From positions 1 through 64,000 of the forward strand of contig CAUQTI010000013.1 of assembly GCA_963521065.1 (NCBI GenBank): DNA of 64,000 nt, given 5' to 3'. This DNA comes from IOR16 sp963521065. Its GTDB lineage: Bacteria > Bacillota > Clostridia > Peptostreptococcales > Anaerovoracaceae. This document shows, piece by piece, positions 31,021-38,997 of this stretch. The translations under genes and the position numbers were made by a program. A model generated the notes under the pieces. It did not search any database, was not told the DNA's origin, and worked only from the letters and a program-made list of their open reading frames with translations. Position 1 is the first letter of the stretch. Each line of letters starts with the position of its first letter.

Positions 31021-33102
31021 ATGAAATCATTGAAAGTTCGATTAGTGCTCATATTCACAATCGTGATTTTTTCCTTAACGGTGGTAATGGGATCTGTTTC
31101 GATACGGATTGTAAGTCAAAATTTGATGGAGCGGGCACACGATGATTTATCGAAGCTCGCATCGGAAGAAGCAAAATACATCCAGTCTATGATGAAAACA
31201 GAACAGCGGTATGTAGATGCGCTCGCACAGAATACATTGATTGTGAACCAAGAGATTACTTTAGAAGAGAAAATAAAATTTTGTGAAAAAGAAGCTGAAA
31301 GAAGCGGTTACCAGGCCTTTGCTTTTGCTGATAAAAATGGAAATAGTACCGTTTATAATACCGCAAGAGAGACTACAAACGTAGCGGAGAGGGACTATTT
31401 TAAATCTGCGATGGAAGGGAAAGCTACAGCATCCGACCTTCTGATAAGCAGTGCGACAGGAGAGTTGGTGCTTGTTTTTGCAGCACCGGTTTATCAGAAC
31501 GGACAAGTGAGCGGTGTCTTTTATGGAAGAAAAGAGGCAAAGGATTTAAATGATGTAGTCGGTGAATTCACCTACAAGAAAACAGGGTACAGCTATCTGC
31601 TTAATAATGAGGGGACGATGGTAGCAGACAAAGACATCCAGCTTGTTTTGAATCGTGACAATGTAATTGAAAATGCGAAGCAAGATGATTCCTTGAAAGC
31701 GCAGGCCGCACTTACAGAGGATCATATGCTAAAGGGAGAGATTGGGAGCGGCGATTATAAATATGAGGGAAAAGAACGGATTGTTGGGTTTGCACCAGTT
31801 GAAGAAAGCAGTTGGATTTTGGTTGTGGAAATGGAAAAAGAGGAGGTTTTAAAAGAAGTAAATTCGCTTCGGAATCTATTGATTGGCTTATGCCTGGCAG
31901 TGGTGCTCATCGGTGGTATCCTTATTTATTTTGTAAGCGACAGAATTGCAAAGCCGATTCAAACTATAACAAGAGCAGCCAGGGAAATCGCGGATGGGAA
32001 TTTTAATGTCACACTTTCTGTGAATACGAAAGATGAAGTGGGACAGCTCGCAGAAGCCTTTAATTTGACAATCAACAGATTGATTAATTATCAGGAATAT
32101 ATTGATGAAATATCTGAAGCCTTGCTCGACGTATCAAATGGGGATTTAACTATAAAATTGCATAAAGAGTATGTAGGACAGTTTGAAAAATTGAAAGAAA
32201 ATATGAAATCGCTTATCCGGAATTTAAACGTTACCTTCCATGAAATCACACAGTCCGGTGAGCAGGTAAACAGCGGTGCGATGCAGGTGTCAAATGCTGC
32301 GCAGGCCTTATCACAGGGAACAACGGAGCAGGCAAGCTCAATAGAAGAGCTTTCTTCCTCCATCAATGAAATTACTGCACGAGTAAAGGAAAGCGCAGGA
32401 AATGCAAAGTCGGCAAGTGATAAAGCACAATTGGCAGCAGGCGAGCTTGATAGCAGCAATGCATTTATGGAAGATATGGTGCATGCGATGGAGGAAATTA
32501 CTTTTAAATCCTCTGAGATCTCTAAAATCATAAAGGCAATTGAAGATATTGCGTTTCAGACAAATATTTTGGCGCTCAACGCTGCGGTAGAGGCCGCGAG
32601 AGCAGGGAGCGCAGGGAAAGGGTTTGCAGTTGTTGCCGATGAAGTGAGAAATCTTGCAGGGAAATCAGCAGAAGCAGCGAAAAATACGACAAGCTTGATT
32701 GAAGAAACCTTATCCGCAGTTGCGCATGGCTCCGAGGTAGCAAAGAAAACCGCAGGATCACTTAGTCGAAGTGCGGATTTGACAAAGGATGCGGTTTCAT
32801 TGGTTCATACAATTGCAAATGTTTCGGAAGAAGAAGCAGGCCTAATTTCGCAGTTGGATGCAGCGGTGGAACAGATTTCTGCGGTTGTCCAAACAAATGC
32901 TGCGACGGCGGAGGAAAGCGCAGCAGCAAGTGAAGAGCTGGCAGGTCAATCTTCTTTGTTAAGAGAACTCATTTCAAAGTTTAAACTAAAAGAAATCGAT
33001 TACGAAATGGGCAATTTTAAAGAGGAAGAAGCGGCAGGGAGGAAAAAAACTGGGTATGCAGAGGGCTTTGAGGAGAACTATGAAATGAGTTCTAAGTATT
33101 AG
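31021..33102 (+). CDS. Methyl-accepting chemotaxis protein
   Basis: A 693-residue chemoreceptor. Helix 1 lies at about 8-28; the extracellular dCache-like sensor spans about 35-275, with 'F-A-F-A-D-K-N-G' and 'V-A-E-R-D-Y-F-K-S-A-M-E-G'. Helix 2 is at about 283-304, the HAMP domain follows (about 305-360), then a second HAMP-like linker and the MCP signalling domain (about 440-660) with the conserved hairpin tip 'I-A-F-Q-T-N-I-L-A-L-N-A-A-V-E-A-A-R-A-G'. dCache sensors of this kind bind amino acids or small organic acids. GGAGG precedes ATG 31021. Confidence 0.95.
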   Translation: MKSLKVRLVLIFTIVIFSLTVVMGSVSIRIVSQNLMERAHDDLSKLASEEAKYIQSMMKTEQRYVDALAQNTLIVNQEITLEEKIKFCEKEAERSGYQAFAFADKNGNSTVYNTARETTNVAERDYFKSAMEGKATASDLLISSATGELVLVFAAPVYQNGQVSGVFYGRKEAKDLNDVVGEFTYKKTGYSYLLNNEGTMVADKDIQLVLNRDNVIENAKQDDSLKAQAALTEDHMLKGEIGSGDYKYEGKERIVGFAPVEESSWILVVEMEKEEVLKEVNSLRNLLIGLCLAVVLIGGILIYFVSDRIAKPIQTITRAAREIADGNFNVTLSVNTKDEVGQLAEAFNLTINRLINYQEYIDEISEALLDVSNGDLTIKLHKEYVGQFEKLKENMKSLIRNLNVTFHEITQSGEQVNSGAMQVSNAAQALSQGTTEQASSIEELSSSINEITARVKESAGNAKSASDKAQLAAGELDSSNAFMEDMVHAMEEITFKSSEISKIIKAIEDIAFQTNILALNAAVEAARAGSAGKGFAVVADEVRNLAGKSAEAAKNTTSLIEETLSAVAHGSEVAKKTAGSLSRSADLTKDAVSLVHTIANVSEEEAGLISQLDAAVEQISAVVQTNAATAEESAAASEELAGQSSLLRELISKFKLKEIDYEMGNFKEEEAAGRKKTGYAEGFEENYEMSSKY

Positions 33103-33254
33103 AGTTTTAAAAGTGAGAAGCAAAGCGAAAGAGGAGGACGTGGTTCGCCATAAGTATTCAATAGAAAAAGGGAGAGAATGTAGTTCGCTCCCTTCTTCTA
33201 TTGAGACTGCATTATATCAAAAAAGGATATATGCATTTGAGTGGGCGGGTATAA

Positions 33255-35870
33255 TTATGAAACTTCTGCATGAGGGTCCGCGAACAGTACGGCTTTTAAT
33301 TCAAGCTGATAATGTTCCAATTGTTCCTCTGTTTTAGAAGCGCGTTCGGAAATACTTTGCTCTAAAGCACCTGCAGCCTGATGCAGGCCGCTCATTCCTA
33401 AGGTGCCGGCAAGCCCCTTAACAGAATGGGCTAAACGCTTTGCTTCTTCATAATTTTCGTCAGATAAAAATTGACGGATCTGCATCGCACTATCTTTGTA
33501 ATTGCTTTGAAATTTTCCTACATGTTTATAGTAGGCGGCTTCCAACCCGCCTAAGTTTTTAATGGCTTCCTGCCGTCCGGAAAATGGATGTTGAAGACTG
33601 TTGGGATTTTCTTTGATAACAGTGACTTCCTTTTGCGTTGGAAGAAGCGAAAGTGAAGGGCATTCGCAATCCTTCTTCTGCTCCTTGCTGGATAAGTACT
33701 TACAGACTAAGTGATAGAAGATATCCACTTTAAATGGTTTCAAAATAAAATCATCAATAACACTCTCGTGCTGCTGCTTTGTATTTTCATCCAGACAGGT
33801 GGCGGTGACGGCTAAAATAGGGCAGGTAAGATGAAGCTTGTCTCTCAATATGGAAGAGGCGGTATAACCGTCCATTCGAGGCATATGGATGTCCATAAGA
33901 ACCATTTTATAATAGTCTTTAGGGCGTTTTTCGCAAAGTGCGATGGCTTCTAATCCATCGCTGGCAGTCTCGCAGATGCAGTTTATTTCCTTTAGGAGAT
34001 TTGTTGCAACCTCTTGATTAATTTCATTATCTTCAACGAGAAGAATTTTTGCGCCTTCCGCATCATACTTTTCGGCAGTATAGCTTGCCGTTGCGGCGAG
34101 AGCTGCTTGCGCTTGTGTGACTTTTTTGACAGAGATGGTAAAGTAAAATCTGCTACCTCTTCCAAAATCGCTTTCCAACCATATTTCGCCATTCATTTTT
34201 TTCACAATATACTTACATATAGTGAGCCCTAAGCCGGTGCCTGTATGTGTTTTCGTCAGGTGATTTTCCAGCTGTTCGAATTCCTGAAACAGCTTATTCA
34301 TATCTTCTGTGCGGATTCCGATGCCTGTATCTTCTACACAAAATTGAAGATCAATATCCTCGTCCGTCTCTGCCTTTACGTCCGCAGACACGCGGATAAA
34401 GCCGCTGTCTGTAAATTTCGTCGCGTTTGTAATTAAATTTACAAAGACTTGAAGCAAGCGGGTGTGATCCAGACATAGACATAAGTTAGGGTCAAAATCA
34501 TAACGAGATTTAAAGTCGAGGCCTTTTCTGAGAATATTAGAGGCACATAAGTCTTCTGCATCTTTCAGGATGTTGAGCAGCGAGAACGGAGCCGGATAGA
34601 AATTCAGTGTTTTTGCTTTGATTTTTGAAAGGTCTAAAACATCATTGATAATTCCCAAAAGTAAGTTAGAGGAGCTTTCTATCTTCTGGACTAAATCTCT
34701 TTGCTTTTGATCTAGCGATGTCCTTTTCAGAAAGTAGGTCATGCCGATAATTGCGTTGATTGGAGTTTTAATCTCATGGGATACATTTGCAAGAAACGCA
34801 TCCTTGGCGCAGGAATGAAACTCGATTTCTTCCAACTGCTGTTGAAGCTGGTTTTTCATTTTCTCCGTCTCAGTTGTATCGTGCAGCAGATCAATGTATT
34901 TTTTCTGCTTATTTTCATCAAAAATGGTAAAGTAGTTGTAGTACATATAGCAATCGTTATCAGAGATTGTTACCTTTAGATTTCCTTCCGTAGAGCGTGT
35001 GTCGGAAATTTCAAGAAGGGAAGCAAGGTCTGAAGAAAAAAGTTCCTGCGGAGTATGTCCGCTGAAACTGTGCTTATCCACCTTCAAAAGAGTTTTATAC
35101 TTTGGATTCATATACTCATATTTTCCATCTTGATCCTGGATAGAAAGTCCTATATTAATATTTTCAACAATTGTTCGATAGAGCTTTCTGAAATAGAGAT
35201 TGGAAGCATTCTCTTTCACGAGCAGATAGAAAAGTAGAAGGCCCATGAAAAATAATAGAATCGACAGAAAAATAAGCGTACCCTCCAATAAAAGCTGATT
35301 TTTTAAAAGCGCCGATTCTCTTTCGTGAACTCGTTTCATATAAGAGTGGTAAAGCTTAAGCAGACTCTGGTTTTGATCTTTATAAAGTTTTTGACAGGAT
35401 GCGGAAGACAGAATAGAAGGATCTTCCTTGATGACTGCACTTTCCAATTGATGAAGAAGCTCCTGAAAGGAGGTCTGGAAGCTCTGATAATATTGTGATT
35501 CTTTTGGCGTAAATTCCAAATTCTCTACATGGCTTCTCATAGTGGTGTTATCGGTGGAATAAGATGGATCTGAGCTATCTTCACTAAATACTTGACCTCC
35601 GATTGAGATCATATTAAAAACGTAATAAGTTTGAATCAAGCGATTAAATTCTGCCTGATACACTTCATTGTCTGTTGAAAAATAAAGTGTTGCGGTATTA
35701 TAGAGCGCACTGGGTAATATTTCATATTTAGTAGTTAATTTTAAGATATTATCTTTTTGTGATTCAAAAGATAAGAGGCTTTCGCGGTAAAATAAGATTC
35801 CAATTGTATTGAGAATCAATAAAAAAGTCAAAAATAAAACGACAATTACAGTGGATTTTAATTGCTTCAT
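33255..35870 (-). CDS. Hybrid sensor histidine kinase (PAS-HisKA-HATPase-REC-Hpt)
   Basis: An 871-residue phosphorelay protein. Helix 1 (about 7-27), an extracellular helical sensor (30-190) and helix 2 (about 195-220) are followed by PAS (about 235-340), HisKA with the His in NVSHEIKTP (about 367), HATPase_c with 'N-A-T-K-F-T-D-S-G' and 'G-I-G-I', REC with Asp in 'L-M-D-I-H-M-P' (about 610-735), and an Hpt domain with His in AHSVKGLAGTLG (about 825). All four phosphorelay sites are present in one chain. The ATG follows GGGGGAGGAG. It is convergent with the chemoreceptor gene; partner regulators are not in the window. Confidence 0.95.
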   Translation of the reverse strand: MKQLKSTVIVVLFLTFLLILNTIGILFYRESLLSFESQKDNILKLTTKYEILPSALYNTATLYFSTDNEVYQAEFNRLIQTYYVFNMISIGGQVFSEDSSDPSYSTDNTTMRSHVENLEFTPKESQYYQSFQTSFQELLHQLESAVIKEDPSILSSASCQKLYKDQNQSLLKLYHSYMKRVHERESALLKNQLLLEGTLIFLSILLFFMGLLLFYLLVKENASNLYFRKLYRTIVENINIGLSIQDQDGKYEYMNPKYKTLLKVDKHSFSGHTPQELFSSDLASLLEISDTRSTEGNLKVTISDNDCYMYYNYFTIFDENKQKKYIDLLHDTTETEKMKNQLQQQLEEIEFHSCAKDAFLANVSHEIKTPINAIIGMTYFLKRTSLDQKQRDLVQKIESSSNLLLGIINDVLDLSKIKAKTLNFYPAPFSLLNILKDAEDLCASNILRKGLDFKSRYDFDPNLCLCLDHTRLLQVFVNLITNATKFTDSGFIRVSADVKAETDEDIDLQFCVEDTGIGIRTEDMNKLFQEFEQLENHLTKTHTGTGLGLTICKYIVKKMNGEIWLESDFGRGSRFYFTISVKKVTQAQAALAATASYTAEKYDAEGAKILLVEDNEINQEVATNLLKEINCICETASDGLEAIALCEKRPKDYYKMVLMDIHMPRMDGYTASSILRDKLHLTCPILAVTATCLDENTKQQHESVIDDFILKPFKVDIFYHLVCKYLSSKEQKKDCECPSLSLLPTQKEVTVIKENPNSLQHPFSGRQEAIKNLGGLEAAYYKHVGKFQSNYKDSAMQIRQFLSDENYEEAKRLAHSVKGLAGTLGMSGLHQAAGALEQSISERASKTEEQLEHYQLELKAVLFADPHAEVS

Positions 35871-36108
35871 GAGAAAATTCTCCTCCCCCTTTATCGAACA
35901 TACGTCTCTCGCTAGTATTTTAGTCGCTTTAATTGGAAAAGTAAATCAAAATTAGGCAAAATATGGCATAGAATAGGGAAGAAAATTTCCCTAAAATTCG
36001 ACGAATGCGAGGAAAAGCGTCGAAACAGATAATAAATTGTAGGGAAAGTTGCTTTATGATACAATATACATTAAAATATTTTTATTCAAGAGAAATTGAG
36101 GACGTAGA

Positions 36109-36912
36109 ATGAAGAATGTTTTGTTAACAATTTCCTACGACGGTACGAATTTTTCAGGGTGGCAAAGGCAGCCGGATAAAAGAACCGTACAAGGGGAGCT
36201 TGAGAGGGTATTGTCCGTCTTGTGTCGGCAGCCCATACAAATCGCAGGTACGAGTCGAACCGATGCCGGTGTTCACGCCTTCGGGCAGCGTGCTTCCTTT
36301 GAAGCGGAATTTGGAATTCCGGTTGAACGGATTTCTCTTGCGGCGAATCATTTGCTGGCAGGAGAAGCCGGGATGCAAAAGGGAACTGGAGATGTGCGGA
36401 TTGTAGAAGCACGCGAGATGCCAAAAGGGTTTCATGCCCGATTTGACGCCTGCGGGAAAAAATATATTTATCGCATTCGAAATGGAGGAAAACCAGACCT
36501 TTTTCAGAGAAATTGTGTTTATCAAGTCGAGCCGCCTTTGAATGTGCCGGCAATGCAGGAAGCCGCGGCATTGTTTCAAGGAACGCACGATTTTAAATGC
36601 TTTATGGCTGCCGGAGGGAATGTGCCGGATTCCACGGTTCGCACAATTTACAGCCTCCTCGTGAGGGAGAATGAGCAAGCGGAAAAAGATGGAGCACAGT
36701 CAATCGAGATAGAAGTAACAGGGGATGGATTTCTCTATAATATGGTTCGCATCATTACCGGAACTCTAGTAGAAGTCGGAATGGGGAAAAAAAGCATAAA
36801 AGATGCAGCCGCCATTTTAGCAGGAAAGAACCGGTGTCTTGCGGGGCATACTGCACCGCCGCAAGGATTGTATTTGGTAGAAGTGTATTATGAAAAGCAG
36901 GATTGGATGTAA
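36109..36912 (+). CDS. truA: tRNA pseudouridine(38-40) synthase
   Basis: A 267-residue enzyme with the catalytic Asp52 in TSRTDAGVHA. The 'F-S-G-W-Q-R-Q-P' start and the 'G-D-G-F-L-Y-N-M-V-R' motif are characteristic. It modifies U38-U40 in the anticodon arm. The ATG follows GAGGACG. metF begins 17 nt after its stop and is probably in the same transcript. Confidence 0.97.
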   Translation: MKNVLLTISYDGTNFSGWQRQPDKRTVQGELERVLSVLCRQPIQIAGTSRTDAGVHAFGQRASFEAEFGIPVERISLAANHLLAGEAGMQKGTGDVRIVEAREMPKGFHARFDACGKKYIYRIRNGGKPDLFQRNCVYQVEPPLNVPAMQEAAALFQGTHDFKCFMAAGGNVPDSTVRTIYSLLVRENEQAEKDGAQSIEIEVTGDGFLYNMVRIITGTLVEVGMGKKSIKDAAAILAGKNRCLAGHTAPPQGLYLVEVYYEKQDWM

Positions 36913-36929
36913 AATAGGAGGAATGAAAT

Positions 36930-37808
36930 ATGAAAATAAAAGAGTTATACAACCAGAAAAAGACGGTAATCTCATTGGAAGTTTTTCCGCCAAAACTGGA
37001 AATGCCTGTAGAGACAATTTATAAAACACTGGAGGAGTTAAAGGGATTAAAGCCGGACTTTATCAGCGTTACATACGGTGCCGGAGGTAAGGCGAAAGAC
37101 CGTACCGTTGAAATTGCATCCAAGATAAAAAATGACTATGGGATCGAAAGTCTGGCTCATTTGACGGGAATTTCTTCAACGAAAAAAGAGATTCAAACAA
37201 TTTTTTCTGAAATGAAAAACAGCAATATAGAAAATATACTGGCGCTTCGGGGAGATACCCCGGAAGACCCTGCATTTTTAGATATTCCGAAGGAATATGA
37301 TTATGCAAGCGACTTGGTTACAGAAATACGAAAAGAAGGCGGCTTCTCCATCGGGGCGGCGTGCTATCCAGAGGGGCATATTGAGTGCAAGAGCCGTATT
37401 GCGGACATTAAGCACTTAAAAGGAAAAGTCGAGAAGGGAGCTGAGTTTTTAATCAGCCAGCTGTTCTTTGATAATGAACGCTTCTTTCGTTTTATGGAAG
37501 AATTAGAAATCGCAGGAATTGAAGTGCCGGTTTCTGCAGGCATTATGCCGGTTATGAACAAGAACCAAATTCTTCGCATGACGAAGCTTTCCGGGTGTTA
37601 TCTGCCTCCGAAATTTCAGCGTATTGTGGATCGCTACGAAAATAATCCGGAATCACTTCGCGAGGCGGGAGAGGCATATGCAATTGAACAGATTATTGAC
37701 TTAATGACTTGGGGAGTCCGAGGGATTCATTTGTATACTATGAACAAACCGGATACCGCGCGGAGAATCCTCACAAACATTGAAAACATCCGACGTCTGC
37801 AAGCGTAG
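36930..37808 (+). CDS. metF: Methylenetetrahydrofolate reductase
   Basis: A 292-residue flavoprotein making 5-methyl-THF for methionine synthesis. The barrel shows 'S-L-E-V-F-P-P-K', 'F-I-S-V-T-Y-G-A-G-G', 'A-L-R-G-D-T-P' and 'C-Y-P-E-G-H' in order. The Firmicute form usually needs a partner or uses its own electron route; nothing nearby supplies MetV. It lies in the operon truA-metF, upstream of the TIGR00300 protein and metH, so the 5-methyl-THF goes directly to metH. Confidence 0.95.
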   Translation: MKIKELYNQKKTVISLEVFPPKLEMPVETIYKTLEELKGLKPDFISVTYGAGGKAKDRTVEIASKIKNDYGIESLAHLTGISSTKKEIQTIFSEMKNSNIENILALRGDTPEDPAFLDIPKEYDYASDLVTEIRKEGGFSIGAACYPEGHIECKSRIADIKHLKGKVEKGAEFLISQLFFDNERFFRFMEELEIAGIEVPVSAGIMPVMNKNQILRMTKLSGCYLPPKFQRIVDRYENNPESLREAGEAYAIEQIIDLMTWGVRGIHLYTMNKPDTARRILTNIENIRRLQA

Positions 37809-37823
37809 GTCCGGGGTATTTTC

Positions 37824-37852
37824 TTGCAAGGAAAACCGCCTTATGATAAAAT
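37824..37852 (+). promoter_or_regulatory. Promoter before the TIGR00300-metH unit
   Basis: TTGCAA (37824-37829), a 17-nt spacer and TAAAAT (37847-37852), 55 nt before the start at 37908. It would allow the second half of the met cluster to be transcribed alone. Confidence 0.5.
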
Positions 37853-37907
37853 GAGAACCGGAAATTGCGATAAAAAAGCAATATAATAAGAAGAAAGAGT
37901 TGAAAGC

Positions 37908-38996
37908 ATGTTTACATTACCAAGATACAGAAAACCAAATTTTAATATTCCTTCGCTGGCGCAGGCGCCGAATGTGAAGACGGCAATGGTCGAGATGGAA
38001 GGGGTGGCGCCGGACGGCTATCATTCAACTTCAATGTACCCTGAATATTTTAAAATAAACGGTGAATGGAAGCTCATTGATGACACCCGTATGGATTGCG
38101 TTCCGGTCATTGAAAGGAACGGGACACTCCAAGCGAAAGAATTTCGGAGACTGCATATTGGTGATACGGTGATTTTGGGACGCACAGAGGATGGAAGCGA
38201 AGGAATTTATCTTTATACAGAAGGATTTGCGATGGAAGAATCAAAGAGCGATGCATTTGCATTTCGAAGCGGGCGTTCGCGAGAAACTTCTTTTACAAAT
38301 GATTACCTTCGTTTAGCGGAGCTTTTAAAGCACGATCGTGATAACGGACACATTGTATGGGTGTTAGGACCGGCTGCTGTTTTCGATGAGGAATCTAGAA
38401 ATGCGATGGAATTTATGGTTGAAAACGGATACTGCCACGTTGTCTTTGGAGGCAATGCGGTTGCCACACACGATATTGAGGGAGCGCTTTTCCATACCGC
38501 ACTTGGGCAGGACTTGAGCACCACTGCGAATCTGCCAAACGGACACTATCACCATTTAGATGCGATCAATTTGATTCACCGTCTTGGTTCTGCGGAAGAA
38601 GCTGTCCGGCAGGGATATATTCAAAATGGTCTCGTGTACCGTTGTGTGAAAAAAAATGTGCCGATGGTGCTTGCAGGGTCTATACGAGACGATGGTCCCC
38701 TGCCGCAGGTTGTGAGCAGTACGACAAAGGTGCAGGATGCAATGCGGGCACATACAAAGAAAGCGACTACGATTGTTTGTCTTGCGACTCAGCTGCACAC
38801 GATTGCGACTGGGAATTTGACCCCTTCCTACGTTGTGCGCGACGGTGAAGTAAGACCGGTATTTATTTATGCGGTGGACGTTTCTGAATTTGTTTTGAAT
38901 AAAATAAGAGACAGAGGCACATTGGAAGTAACTACGATTGTAGCAAATATTCAAGACTTTTTATTTAAGCTGAAAAAATTGCTGGAAAGAGATTGA
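37908..38996 (+). CDS. LOR/SDH-domain protein (TIGR00300, archaeal-type ornithine cyclodeaminase family)
   Basis: A 362-residue protein. The N-terminal part (about 20-110) has 'M-Y-P-E-Y-F-K-I-N-G-E-W-K-L-I-D-D-T-R-M-D' and the Rossmann part has 'G-G-N-A-V-A-T-H-D-I-E-G-A-L', 'G-S-I-R-D-D-G-P-L-P' and 'A-T-Q-L-H-T-I-A-T-G-N', the marks of the TIGR00300 family. Members include archaeal ornithine cyclodeaminase (ornithine to proline plus ammonia) and the C-terminal half of cyanobacterial ArgZ/AgrE. Activity here is inferred. The stop codon ends 1 nt before the metH start, so the two are cotranscribed, an unexpected pairing. Confidence 0.8.
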   Translation: MFTLPRYRKPNFNIPSLAQAPNVKTAMVEMEGVAPDGYHSTSMYPEYFKINGEWKLIDDTRMDCVPVIERNGTLQAKEFRRLHIGDTVILGRTEDGSEGIYLYTEGFAMEESKSDAFAFRSGRSRETSFTNDYLRLAELLKHDRDNGHIVWVLGPAAVFDEESRNAMEFMVENGYCHVVFGGNAVATHDIEGALFHTALGQDLSTTANLPNGHYHHLDAINLIHRLGSAEEAVRQGYIQNGLVYRCVKKNVPMVLAGSIRDDGPLPQVVSSTTKVQDAMRAHTKKATTIVCLATQLHTIATGNLTPSYVVRDGEVRPVFIYAVDVSEFVLNKIRDRGTLEVTTIVANIQDFLFKLKKLLERD

Positions 38997-38997
38997 T

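Noticed and set aside
33113..33337. 74-codon plus-strand ORF after the chemoreceptor gene
   Set aside because: It overlaps the coding end of the histidine kinase on the other strand, has no clear ribosome site and no protein-like pattern.
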